Part shown: in pieces, positions 1-7,090 of the stretch
Layout: every line of letters starts with the position of its first letter
Position numbering within the stretch: position 1 is the stretch's first letter
Source of the DNA: an uncultured Roseateles sp.
Lineage (GTDB): Bacteria; Pseudomonadota; Gammaproteobacteria; Burkholderiales; Burkholderiaceae
Reading direction: 5' to 3'
Assembly (NCBI GenBank): GCA_946480605.1
Contig: CAMLKW010000041.1
Location: 1-24,154 of the forward strand
DNA: 24,154 bases
Position numbers and translations under genes: made by a program
Notes under the pieces: generated by a model
Seen by the model: the letters and a program-made list of their open reading frames with translations, nothing else
What the model was told of the DNA's origin: nothing
The model's database searches: none

Positions 1-99
1 CCCGAGTACGCGCCGCAGATCACGCTGCGCCAGTCGGCCGCCGAGGCGGACGTGCTCATCGTGGAGGGCTACGACGGCCCGCAGCCCGGCGCGCAGTGA
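1..99 (+). CDS. C-terminal end of an unidentified protein (partial)
   Basis: An open frame enters from the left edge and ends at TGA 97-99, leaving 32 residues that begin PEYAPQITLR and end DGPQPGAQ. Codon use matches the neighbouring genes, with G/C-rich third positions, so this is probably the true end of a gene on the + strand. The remaining piece (ITLRQSAAEADVLIVEGYDG) shows no motif I recognise and is too short to assign a family. Confidence 0.55.
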   Translation, partial: PEYAPQITLRQSAAEADVLIVEGYDGPQPGAQ

Positions 100-116
100 G
101 TGCAGCGCGGCTGAAG

Positions 117-134
117 CGGCGCTGACGAGCGCCG
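117..134 (+). terminator. Hairpin after the partial first gene, possible terminator
   Basis: CGGCGCT (117-123) pairs perfectly with AGCGCCG (128-134) around a GACG loop, 17 bases after the stop codon at 97-99. There is no T-tract, so it is not a classical intrinsic terminator. The position between two genes is what suggests a 3'-end role. Confidence 0.35.
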
Positions 135-185
135 TCATCGAACCCTGGCATGCTTGCCGCCTTGCACCACCCCGCCGTACCCGCC

Positions 186-854
186 ATGCCCCGCCGCCCC
201 GCCGCAGACCGCCCGCAGACGCTGGGCGAGGAAATCGCCAACGCCATCAGCCATGGCCTGGGCGCCGTGCTGGCGATTGCGGCGCTGCCCATTCTGGTGA
301 CGCGCGCCATGGGCCACGGTGGCACGGCCGACGTGGTGGCTGCCGCGGTGTTCGCGGCCACGGCCATCCTGCTGTACGGCATCTCGGCGCTGTACCACGC
401 GCTGCCGGCCTCGCTGGCCGGTGGCCGCGTCAAGGCCTGGCTGAACCGGCTGGACCATGCGGCCATCTACGTCTTCATCGCCGGCAGCTATACGCCCTTC
501 ACGCTGGGCGTGCTGCACACGGGCCCAGGGCTGACGCTGCTGATCGCCGTCTGGGCGGCGGCGGCCTTCGGCGTGGCCATCAAGCTGCTGAACCGGCTGC
601 GCCATCCGCTGGTGTCCACGCTGCTGTACCTGGCCATGGGCTGGGTGGTGGTGTTCGCCATCGGGCCGCTGGTGGAGCGCATGCCGGCCGCCGGCCTGGC
701 GCTGCTGGTGGCCGGCGGGCTGAGCTACACGCTGGGCGCCGTCGTGTTCCTGCTGGACAACCGGCTGCGCTACGCCCACTTCGTCTGGCACCTGTTCGTG
801 CTGGGCGGCAGCGTGTGCCACTTCTTCGCGGCGCTGTTCTACGCCTACGGCTGA
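186..854 (+). CDS. Hemolysin III / TrhA family membrane protein (PAQR superfamily)
   Basis: The product is a hydrophobic protein of 222 residues with about seven membrane segments and almost no soluble domain. Family features are visible in order: LGEEIANAISHG near the N-terminus, SALYHAL after the second segment, LNRLDHAAIYVFIAGSYTPF in the middle, and FVWHLFVLGGSVCHFF near the C-terminus. The conserved Ser, His and Asp residues match the predicted metal site of the PAQR/hemolysin III fold. Bacterial members are inner-membrane proteins. Some have been linked to membrane-lipid homeostasis, and the hemolysin name comes from a Bacillus protein, so haemolysis should not be assumed. I chose ATG 186 because family members start about a dozen residues before the EEIAN motif. 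An in-frame ATG at 150 would add 12 residues, and neither start has a clear ribosome-binding site. The gene looks monocistronic. Confidence 0.9.
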   Translation: MPRRPAADRPQTLGEEIANAISHGLGAVLAIAALPILVTRAMGHGGTADVVAAAVFAATAILLYGISALYHALPASLAGGRVKAWLNRLDHAAIYVFIAGSYTPFTLGVLHTGPGLTLLIAVWAAAAFGVAIKLLNRLRHPLVSTLLYLAMGWVVVFAIGPLVERMPAAGLALLVAGGLSYTLGAVVFLLDNRLRYAHFVWHLFVLGGSVCHFFAALFYAYG

Positions 855-906
855 GGCCGCCGAATCCCTGGCGGTCGGGCCGGGCCGGCCGCAGGCGCTA
901 CGCTCG

Positions 907-924
907 CGGGTTTTGTTCAACCCG
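907..924 (+). terminator. Hairpin between hemolysin III gene and M3 peptidase gene
   Basis: CGGGTT (907-912) and AACCCG (919-924) form a perfect six-base-pair stem with the loop TTGTTC. It lies 52 bases after one stop codon and 17 bases before the next ATG. It could end the upstream transcript or structure the leader of the peptidase gene. Only TT follows, so terminator function is uncertain. Confidence 0.3.
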
Positions 925-941
925 TTGCGCCTCGCCCACCC

Positions 942-2828
942 ATGACGACCCGCCCGACCCTGCTTGCCGCGCTGCTGGCCACCGCCTGTGCAGCCTTCGG
1001 CACGACTGCCGCCCACGCCCAGGCCGCCACCCCCGCGGCTACCACGCCCGATGCCCGCTACGTGTGGGACCTGAGCCCCCTGTTCGCCAACGACGCCGCC
1101 TGGGACGCCGAGCGCCAGGCCATCCTGGCCGCGCTGCCGCAGCTGCGCGATCTGCGCGCCGGCTTCGGCCGTGACGCCGCCAGCCTGCGCCAGGCGCTGG
1201 ACACGCTGTCCACCTGGCGCCAGCGCTACCAGCGCGTGGCCGTCTATGCCAGCGCCACGGCCTCCACCGACAACCGCGACGCCCGCAACCAGGAGCGCCA
1301 GTCGCTGCTGCGCTCGCTGGGCGGCCAGTGGGGCAGCGCGCTCAGCTGGGTGGACAGCGAGATCCGCCAGATCGGCGAGACCAAGATCAACGCCTGGCTG
1401 GCCGCCGAGCCGGGCCTGAAGAAGCACGAGAAGCGCCTGCGCGACGTGCTGCGCCTGGCCGCCCACCAGCTCACGCCCGAGGCCGAGGCCGCCATCGCCG
1501 CCTTCGGCCCGGTGATGGGCGCGGCCACCAACGCGCGCACGCTGCTGACCACCGTGGACGCCGACTGGCCCACCATCGAGGTGGACGGCAAGACCGAGAA
1601 GCTCAACGACATCGGCTACAGCCGGCTGCGCGCCCACCCGGACCGCGCGGTGCGCGAGCAGGTCTTCCAGCGCTTCTTCGGCGCCTACGGCCGCATGGAG
1701 AACACGCTGGGCAGCCTGCTGGCCCAGCGCGTGGAGACCGGCGTCGTCAACGCGCGGCTGCGCGGCTACCCGTCGGCCGTGGCGGCCAGCCTGGCGGACA
1801 ACGACATCCCCGAGTCGGTCTACCGCACGCTGGTGGCCGAGACGAACAAGGGCCTGCCCACGCTGCACCGCTACCTGAAGCTGCGCCAGCGCATGCTGGG
1901 CCTGCCGGACCTGGCCTACCACGACCTCTACCCGGACTTGGTCAAGAGCGAGCGCCGCTACACGCCGGAGGAGTCCGGCGACCTGACCGTGGCCGCCACC
2001 GCGCCGCTGGGCGCGGACTACCAGCGCCGGCTGCGCGAGGCGCTGGGCGCGAAGACCATGCACGTCTTCCCCGCGCCGGGCAAGTCGTCGGGCGCCTACC
2101 AGAGCGGCGTCTACGGCATGACGCCACTGGTGTTCCTGAACCACCAGGGCACGTTCGACAGCCTCAGCACCTTCGCCCACGAGTGGGGCCACGGCATGCA
2201 CACGGTGCTGGCCAACGCGACCCAGCCTTTCGAGACGGCGGGCTACCCGCTGTTCCTGGCCGAGATCGCATCGTTCAGCAATGAGCTGCTGCTGCAGCGC
2301 CACCTGCTGGACCAGGCCAAGACCAAGGAAGAGCGGCTCTACCTGCTGACGGAGGCAGTGGAGCGGCTGCGCGGCTCCTACTTCCGCCAGACCCTGTTCG
2401 CCGAGTTCGAACTGGCCACGCACGACGCGCTGCAGCGCGGCGAGCCGCTGACCGGCAAGCGCATGACCCAGCTCTACTGCGGCCTGCTGCGCAAGTACCA
2501 CGGCGCGGACCAGGGCGTCATGAAGGTCGACCCGGTGGTGTGCAGCGAATGGGCCTTCGTGCCGCACTTCCACCGGCCGTTCTACGTCTACCAGTACGCC
2601 ACCTCCATGGCTGCGGCGACCTACTTCACCGAGCAGATCCTGCAGAAGAAGCCCGGCATGCCGCAGACCTACCTGTCGGTGCTGCGCTCCGGCGGCAGCG
2701 TGCACCCGGTGCCGCGCCTGCGCACGGCCGGGCTGGACATGGACTCCCCCGCGCCCTACCAGGCGCTGCTGCGTCACATGGACCGGCTGCTCGACGAGAT
2801 CGAGAAGCTGCTGGCCCAGAAGGCCTGA
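942..2828 (+). CDS. pepF: Exported M3-family zinc metallopeptidase, oligoendopeptidase F-like
   Basis: The 628-residue product is a thimet-oligopeptidase-class zinc peptidase that cuts short peptides. The HEXXH motif is HEWGH at residues 413-417 (context FAHEWGHGMHTVL). The third zinc ligand is probably Glu441 in LFLAEIASFSNE, 28 residues after the first histidine as in family M3. The substrate-side signatures SGAYQSGVYG and FVPHFHRPFYVYQYATS fit the PepF group. Many PepF proteins are cytoplasmic, but this one begins MTTRPTLLAALLATACAAFG and continues to an Ala-rich AHAQA cleavage site. It is therefore probably periplasmic. The stop codon is followed eight bases later by the ATG of a TonB-dependent receptor gene, so the two are likely co-transcribed. 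Function could be turnover of peptides in the periplasm; the real substrate is unknown. Confidence 0.92.
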   Translation: MTTRPTLLAALLATACAAFGTTAAHAQAATPAATTPDARYVWDLSPLFANDAAWDAERQAILAALPQLRDLRAGFGRDAASLRQALDTLSTWRQRYQRVAVYASATASTDNRDARNQERQSLLRSLGGQWGSALSWVDSEIRQIGETKINAWLAAEPGLKKHEKRLRDVLRLAAHQLTPEAEAAIAAFGPVMGAATNARTLLTTVDADWPTIEVDGKTEKLNDIGYSRLRAHPDRAVREQVFQRFFGAYGRMENTLGSLLAQRVETGVVNARLRGYPSAVAASLADNDIPESVYRTLVAETNKGLPTLHRYLKLRQRMLGLPDLAYHDLYPDLVKSERRYTPEESGDLTVAATAPLGADYQRRLREALGAKTMHVFPAPGKSSGAYQSGVYGMTPLVFLNHQGTFDSLSTFAHEWGHGMHTVLANATQPFETAGYPLFLAEIASFSNELLLQRHLLDQAKTKEERLYLLTEAVERLRGSYFRQTLFAEFELATHDALQRGEPLTGKRMTQLYCGLLRKYHGADQGVMKVDPVVCSEWAFVPHFHRPFYVYQYATSMAAATYFTEQILQKKPGMPQTYLSVLRSGGSVHPVPRLRTAGLDMDSPAPYQALLRHMDRLLDEIEKLLAQKA

Positions 2829-2836
2829 GCGGGTCC

Positions 2837-4954
2837 ATGCCCCCACCCCTCTGGGCCGCCCGCGGGCGGGTGAGCGCCGCCGCGCTGGCGGTGGGCGTGG
2901 CGGCCGCCGCACAGGCCGCGCCCACCGTGCTGGAGCCGGTGGTCGTCACGGCCACCCGCACCGAGGCCGCGCCGTTCGACGTGCCGGCGTCCATCACCCG
3001 CATCGACGGCGACGCGCTGCGCGCCGGGCGCGCCCAGGTCAACCTGTCCGAGGGCCTGGGCGGCGTGCCGGGCCTGCTGGCGCGCGACCGCCAGAACTAC
3101 GCGCAGGACGTGCAGATCTCCGTGCGCGGCTTCGGCGCGCGCGCCAGCTTCGGCATCCGCGGCGTGCGCCTGTACGTGGACGACATCCCCGCCACGCTGC
3201 CCGACGGCCAGGGCCAGATCAGCCACGTCGAGATCGGCACGCTGGGCCGCGTGGAGGTGCTGCGCGGACCCTTCTCGGCGCTGTACGGCAACTCGTCGGG
3301 CGGCGTCATCAGCGTCTACTCCGCGGCGCCGGCCGGGCCGACGCACGCGGAGGCCGGCGTCAGCGTCGGCAGCGACGGCCTGCGCCGCGTGGCGGCCACC
3401 GCCAGCGGCGGCACGGGCAGCTTCGGCTATACGCTGGGCGCCAGCCGCTTCGAGACCGACGGCTACCGCCAGCACGGCCGCACCGAACGCCGCCTGGGCA
3501 GCGCGCGGCTGCACTGGAAGCTGGGCGCCGACACGCGCCTGACGCTGGTCGCCAACAGCGTGGATCTGCCCGAGGCGCAGGACCCGCTGGGCCTGAGCCG
3601 CGCGCAATGGCAGGCCGACCCGCGCGGCGTGGACCCCGCGGCGCTGAGCTTCGACACGCGCAAGACGATGTCGCAGCAGCAGGGCGGCCTGGTGCTGGAA
3701 CACGGCATCGATGCGACGAACACGCTGCGCGTGATGGTCTACCGCGGCCACCGCACGACCACGCAGTTCCAGGCCATCCCGGTGGCGACGCAGGCCAATG
3801 CGCTGCACCCGGGCGGCGTCATCATCCTGACACGCGACTACGAGGGCGCCGACATTCGCTGGCGCTGGAGGGGCGAGCGCACCAGCGTCATCGCGGGCAT
3901 CGCCGCGGACGCGCTGAGCGAGCACCGCGTGGGCATGCAGAACTTCGTCGGCACACAACTGGGCGTGCAGGGCGCGCTGCGCCGCGACGAGCGCAACCGC
4001 GTCGGCAACGCCGACCCCTACCTCCAGGCCGAATGGCGACCCGCGCCGGCCTGGCTGCTGACGGCGGGCGTGCGGCGCAGCACGGTCGACTTCCGCTCCA
4101 CCGACGCCTACGTCACCCGCACCAACCCCGACGACAGCGGCACCGCCCGCTACGCAGCCACGCTGCCGGTCGTGGGCGTCAGCTATGCGGTGGACGAACG
4201 CCTGCGCGTCTACGCCACCGCTGGCCGCGGCTTCGAGACACCCACGCTGAACGAGCTGGCCTACCGCGCCAACGGCGCCACGGGCCTGAACTTCGCGCTG
4301 CAGGCCTCACGCAGCCGCAGCGTCGAGGCTGGCCTCAAGGCCAGGCCCTGGGACGGCGGCGAGCTGACGCTGGCGCTGTTCCAGACCGGCACCGAGAACG
4401 AGATCGTCACGCAGACCAACGCGGGCGGCCGCGCCACCTTCCAGAACGCCGGCGCCACGCGCCGGCGCGGCCTGGAGGCGTCGGGCACCTTCCAGCTGAC
4501 GCCGGCACTGCAGGCCCAGCTCGCTGCCACCTGGCTGGACGCGCGCTACCGCGACGGCTTCCTGACCTGCACGGCCACGCCCTGCGCCGCCGCGGGCACG
4601 CCGGTCGCCGCCGGCAACCGCATCCCCGGCATCGCGCGCACGGCGCTGTACGGCGCACTGGCCTGGCAGCCCGCGGGCGGCTGGCGCGCCGGGCTGGAGG
4701 CGCGCGCGCTCGGCAAGGTCTGGGTCAACGACCTGAACAGCGACGCCGCACCCGGCCACGCGACGCTGGCGGCCCATCTGGGCTACCAGCTCAGCCTGGG
4801 GCCTTGGGAGCTGGGCGCGCTGCTGCGCGTGGACAACCTGGCCGACCGCCGCGTGGCCGGCTCGGTCATCGTCAACGACGGCAACGGCCGCTTCTTCGAG
4901 CCCGCACCCGGCCGCGCCTGGCTGGCCAGCCTGACTGCCAGCCAGCGCTTCTGA
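2837..4954 (+). CDS. pqqU: TonB-dependent outer-membrane receptor resembling PqqU (YncD), the PQQ receptor
   Basis: The 705-residue protein has a signal peptide (MPPPLWAARG to about residue 28), a TonB box around EPVVVTATR, a plug domain and a 22-strand-type barrel ending in Phe. As I remember E. coli YncD/PqqU (about 700 residues), long stretches match nearly word for word. In the plug these are RQNYAQDVQISVRGFG, GIRGVRLYVDDIPATLPDGQ and LRGPFSALYGNSSGG; in the barrel AGRGFETPTLNELAYRANG and GNRIPGIART; at the C-terminus GSVIVNDGNGRFFEPAPGR. PqqU takes up the redox cofactor pyrroloquinoline quinone, so PQQ import is the best functional guess. I place the start at ATG 2837 because the frame is open further upstream only inside the peptidase gene and the signal peptide begins here. 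There is no strong ribosome-binding site, and coupling to the upstream stop is likely. A siderophore or other chelate receptor remains possible. Confidence 0.88.
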   Translation: MPPPLWAARGRVSAAALAVGVAAAAQAAPTVLEPVVVTATRTEAAPFDVPASITRIDGDALRAGRAQVNLSEGLGGVPGLLARDRQNYAQDVQISVRGFGARASFGIRGVRLYVDDIPATLPDGQGQISHVEIGTLGRVEVLRGPFSALYGNSSGGVISVYSAAPAGPTHAEAGVSVGSDGLRRVAATASGGTGSFGYTLGASRFETDGYRQHGRTERRLGSARLHWKLGADTRLTLVANSVDLPEAQDPLGLSRAQWQADPRGVDPAALSFDTRKTMSQQQGGLVLEHGIDATNTLRVMVYRGHRTTTQFQAIPVATQANALHPGGVIILTRDYEGADIRWRWRGERTSVIAGIAADALSEHRVGMQNFVGTQLGVQGALRRDERNRVGNADPYLQAEWRPAPAWLLTAGVRRSTVDFRSTDAYVTRTNPDDSGTARYAATLPVVGVSYAVDERLRVYATAGRGFETPTLNELAYRANGATGLNFALQASRSRSVEAGLKARPWDGGELTLALFQTGTENEIVTQTNAGGRATFQNAGATRRRGLEASGTFQLTPALQAQLAATWLDARYRDGFLTCTATPCAAAGTPVAAGNRIPGIARTALYGALAWQPAGGWRAGLEARALGKVWVNDLNSDAAPGHATLAAHLGYQLSLGPWELGALLRVDNLADRRVAGSVIVNDGNGRFFEPAPGRAWLASLTASQRF

Positions 4955-4960
4955 CGGCCT

Positions 4961-4983
4961 GCGCAGGCGGCCTGTGCCTGCGC
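4961..4983 (+). terminator. Stem-loop after the PqqU-like receptor gene
   Basis: GCGCAGGC (4961-4968) pairs with GCCTGCGC (4976-4983) across a seven-base loop, beginning seven bases after the receptor stop codon. An overlapping 12-bp perfect palindrome GCCTGCGCAGGC lies at 4957-4968. There is no T-tract. The position between two genes supports a transcript-end role. Confidence 0.4.
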
Positions 4984-5064
4984 CGGTGCCGCCTGTCGCA
5001 AGACCCGGGCACCGGCCGCCGCGGGTCGGCACGATGGCGGCTCCCCAACGACAAGGAGCCTCCA

Positions 5065-5871
5065 ATGCATCGCATTCCCCGCATGATGACCGCCGCCCTG
5101 CTGGCCGCCGCGGCAGGCATGGCCCACGCTGCCGATACCGGCGTGCAGGTGCTGGTGCTGGGCACTTACCACTTCGGCAACCCCGGCAGCGACATCGTCA
5201 ACACCCAGGTCGACGACGTGCTGCAGCCGCACCGCCAGGCCGAGCTGCAGGCGCTGACCGCCCGGCTCGCGCGCTTCGCGCCGACCAAGGTCATGGTCGA
5301 GCGCAACGGCGACAAGCACGAGGGCCAGCGCCTGCCCGCCTACGACGCCTGGCGCGCCGGCGGGCGGCGCGACGTGCGCAACGAGGTCGAGCAGGTCGGC
5401 TACCGCCTCGCCGCCTCGCTGCGGCACGAGGCCGTCTACGGCATCGATGCGGACGGCGACTTCCCGTTCGAGGCCGTGCAGGCCTGGGCGAAGAAGAACG
5501 GCGCCGAGGCCCAGCTGAACGCGCAGCTGGACGAGCTGAAGCAGCGCAGCAAGGCCGACGAGCAGGCCCAGTACACCCGCACCATCACGCAGACGCTGGC
5601 CGCCTTCAACGACCCGGCGCGCATCCTGCGCGACCACCAGTTCAGCACCGTCGCGCTGCGCTATGGCCGTGGCGCCGAGCAGCCGGGCGCCGAGTTGCTG
5701 GGGCAATGGACGCTGCGCAACGCACGCTCCTGCGCCCGCATGGTGCAGCTGGCGCAGCCGGGCGACCGCATCGTCGTGCTGTTCGGCGCGGGGCACAGCC
5801 ACCTGCTGCGCCAGTGCGTGAAGGAGCAGCCGGGATGGACGCTGGTGGAGGCGCTGGACTACCTGCGCTGA
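5065..5871 (+). CDS. Exported DUF5694 protein (TraB/TIKI-like fold)
   Basis: The 268-residue product begins with a signal peptide (MHRIPRMMTAALLAAAAGMA, cleavage near AHA|AD). It carries the DUF5694 pattern: GTYHFGNPG with His36, VMVERNGD with Glu79, and a C-terminal FGAGHSHLLRQ with His244 and His246. The spaced GxxH/E/GxGH residues resemble the TraB/TIKI/ChaN superfamily, where such residues bind metal and, in eukaryotic TIKI, support peptidase activity. No enzymatic function is established for DUF5694 that I know of. AAGGAG at 5053-5058 lies six bases before the ATG and fixes the start. It follows the PQQ-type receptor gene by 110 bases with a hairpin between, so it may be a separate transcript. 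A periplasmic or exported location is predicted. Confidence 0.85.
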   Translation: MHRIPRMMTAALLAAAAGMAHAADTGVQVLVLGTYHFGNPGSDIVNTQVDDVLQPHRQAELQALTARLARFAPTKVMVERNGDKHEGQRLPAYDAWRAGGRRDVRNEVEQVGYRLAASLRHEAVYGIDADGDFPFEAVQAWAKKNGAEAQLNAQLDELKQRSKADEQAQYTRTITQTLAAFNDPARILRDHQFSTVALRYGRGAEQPGAELLGQWTLRNARSCARMVQLAQPGDRIVVLFGAGHSHLLRQCVKEQPGWTLVEALDYLR

Positions 5872-6210
5872 CGCGCGCGGGCATGACCCTTGCAGCCGTG
5901 GCGGATCACCCGGCCACTGGCTGAGCCGTGGTGGCTGCCGCGGGCGTCACCGTGACATGCCGACGCTGCAGGCGCATTTCCGGCCCCGCAGCCCGCGGGG
6001 GCTTCAGGGCCGCGTGGTACATTCGGGCCCATAGATTCGCACAAGACCGTTTTCTCAAGGTCTTATCTGCAGCCCCGCTGGCCACCCCCTGGCCCTTCTC
6101 GCGAGCGGCTCGCTTCAGCAACTCCCGGTGAGTGTTCTTGAGTGTTTCTGTCTCCGCACGGCATGTCGCTGGCGGAGTGTTCTCCAATTCAATTTCCCAA
6201 AGGAAACACC
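5872..6210 (+). promoter_or_regulatory. Promoter region and long 5' leader of the cold-shock gene
   Basis: No gene fits this 339-base gap. An extended -10 element, TGGTACATT at 6015-6023, matches the TGnTA pattern but has no good -35. It would start transcription near 6030 and give a leader of about 180 bases, as is common for cspA-type mRNAs. A hairpin AAGACC (6043-6048)/GGTCTT (6059-6064) with a ten-base loop sits at the predicted 5' end. A short palindrome GTCAC-C-GTGAC lies at 5946-5956, upstream of the promoter. Ribosome binding is provided by AAAGGA at 6199-6204. Temperature-responsive folding of this leader is inferred from the family, not shown. Confidence 0.45.
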
Positions 6211-6423
6211 ATGTCTACTGAAACCGGCACCGTGAAGTGGTTCGACGACGGCAAGGGCTTCGGCTTCATCACGCCTGACAACGGCGGCAAGGACCTGTTC
6301 GCCCACCACAGCGAAATCAAGAACAGCGGCGGCTTCCGCTCGCTGGCCGAAGGCGCGAAGGTCGAGTTCGAGACCAAGCAGGGCCCCAAGGGCCTGCAGG
6401 CTTCGAGCATCCGCGCGCTCTGA
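6211..6423 (+). CDS. cspA: Cold-shock protein, CspA family
   Basis: The 70-residue product is a single cold-shock domain, a five-stranded OB fold that binds single-stranded RNA and DNA and acts as an RNA chaperone. The start [18 protein letters not shown] contains RNP1 (KGFGFI, residues 15-20). RNP2 is LFAHHSEI from residue 29. The C-terminal [20 protein letters not shown] is typical. The AAAGGA at 6199-6204 supports ATG 6211. It heads a same-strand cluster with a small unknown protein and an IF-1 gene, which suggests a role in keeping translation going in the cold. Whether it is cold-induced or constitutive cannot be read from the protein. The symbol denotes the family, not a specific orthologue. 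Confidence 0.96.
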   Translation: MSTETGTVKWFDDGKGFGFITPDNGGKDLFAHHSEIKNSGGFRSLAEGAKVEFETKQGPKGLQASSIRAL

Positions 6424-6429
6424 GCAACC

Positions 6430-6446
6430 GGGCGCCCCGCGCGCCC
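6430..6446 (+). terminator. GC hairpin directly after cspA
   Basis: GGGCGC (6430-6435) and GCGCCC (6441-6446) form a perfect stem with a five-base loop, six bases after the cspA stop codon. No T-tract follows. It could stabilise the 3' end of a short cspA mRNA or act as a partial terminator before the next small gene. Confidence 0.35.
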
Positions 6447-6496
6447 ACACCGCGCCCGACCCAGCAGGTCGGCGCGGCACCACCAAGAAGAAGAAA

Positions 6497-6715
6497 ATGA
6501 ACAACAACAAGAATATCGAAGTGGGACGCTACGTCGTCTCGCCCATGACCCAGGCTCGCGACGGCGGCGGCTTCGACGCCCTCGTCTCGATCCGATCCGG
6601 CCAGGGCATGGCCAGCGTGGACCGCGTCATGCAGTTCACGCCGTGCTTTCGCAGCCCTCAGGCCGCATTGCGCTACGCCAGGACGCAAGGCCTGGCCTGG
6701 GCGCATTGCCATTGA
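6497..6715 (+). CDS. Small conserved-looking protein of unknown function downstream of cspA
   Basis: The frame encodes 72 residues beginning MNNNKNIEVGRYVVSPMTQA and ending GLAWAHCH. It is basic and hydrophilic, with a predicted beta-rich first half (GRYVVSP, FDALVSIRSG) and a helical segment, RSPQAALRYARTQGLAW. I recall similar short proteins behind cold-shock genes in other Burkholderiales, but I cannot name a domain. The start lies in an A-rich stretch (AAGAAGAAGAAAATG), with no textbook ribosome-binding site. The codon pattern matches neighbouring genes and no longer frame competes with it. The gene sits 73 bases after cspA and 81 before infA, so a role linked to cold-shock translation is plausible but unproven. 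Confidence 0.7.
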   Translation: MNNNKNIEVGRYVVSPMTQARDGGGFDALVSIRSGQGMASVDRVMQFTPCFRSPQAALRYARTQGLAWAHCH

Positions 6716-6740
6716 CCCACGCGGCCGCGCCGCACCTGCA

Positions 6741-6762
6741 GCCGGCACGGCAACGTGCCGGC
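6741..6762 (+). other. Nine-base-pair hairpin with a GCAA tetraloop ahead of infA
   Basis: GCCGGCACG (6741-6749) pairs perfectly with CGTGCCGGC (6754-6762) around GCAA, a GNRA tetraloop. It ends 34 bases before the TTG start of the IF-1 gene and 26 bases after the stop of the preceding small gene. No T-run follows. It may be an RNA processing or stability element, an attenuator, or part of an initiation-factor autoregulatory leader. Confidence 0.5.
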
Positions 6763-6796
6763 CTACCGTCCAACCTGTCGCAAAAGGAGCCCACAC

Positions 6797-7045
6797 TTGG
6801 CCAAGGAAGAACTGATTGAAATGCACGGCGTCGTCGACGAAATCCTGCCGGACTCGCGCTTCCGCGTGACGCTGACGAACGGCCACAAGGTCATCGCCTA
6901 CACGGGCGGCAAGATGCGCAAGCACCACATCCGCATCCTGGCCGGCGACAACGTGTCGCTGGAGATGTCGCCCTACGACCTGAGCAAGGGCCGCATCACG
7001 TTCCGCCACCTGGGCTCCCGCGGCCCGGCGCCGGGCGCTCGCTGA
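6797..7045 (+). CDS. infA: Translation initiation factor IF-1, TTG start
   Basis: The 82-residue product is IF-1, the S1-like OB-fold protein that fills the ribosomal A site during initiation. The family signature is clear: [40 protein letters not shown], then [20 protein letters not shown] and RITFRH. The canonical N-terminus MAKEELIEM is obtained only if the TTG at 6797 is the start, and AAAAGGAG at 6782-6789 lies seven bases before it. The next in-frame ATG (6821) would remove the first eight residues. The C-terminal extension [10 protein letters not shown] is longer than in E. coli IF-1 (72 residues). Burkholderiales often carry more than one infA; this copy is linked to cspA rather than ribosomal protein genes, so it may be the accessory one. 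Confidence 0.95.
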   Translation: MAKEELIEMHGVVDEILPDSRFRVTLTNGHKVIAYTGGKMRKHHIRILAGDNVSLEMSPYDLSKGRITFRHLGSRGPAPGAR

Positions 7046-7057
7046 GCGGTCAGCCGC

Positions 7058-7090
7058 TGGCGGCCTGAACGACTGCCTGCCAGGCCGCCA
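7058..7090. terminator. Ten-base-pair inverted repeat between convergent genes
   Basis: TGGCGGCCTG (7058-7067) and CAGGCCGCCA (7081-7090) form a perfect stem with a 13-base loop. It lies 13 bases after infA, between that gene and the convergent CDF gene (stop at 7258). It could stop transcripts from either strand, although neither side has a T-tract. Confidence 0.45.

Noticed and set aside
186..854. Annotating the hemolysin III protein as a virulence haemolysin
   Set aside because: The family is widespread in harmless bacteria and is better described as a PAQR-type membrane protein. Sequence alone does not support toxin function.
135..2912. A 925-codon open frame on the minus strand
   Set aside because: It lies opposite the hemolysin III and M3 peptidase genes, has a low-complexity Arg/Gln/Val/Gly composition and no family motif. 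Long antisense frames are expected at this GC content.
3607..5871. A single long plus-strand frame joining the receptor region to the DUF5694 gene
   Set aside because: Only the part after 5065 has a signal peptide, ribosome-binding site and family motifs. The upstream part is an out-of-frame shadow of the receptor gene.
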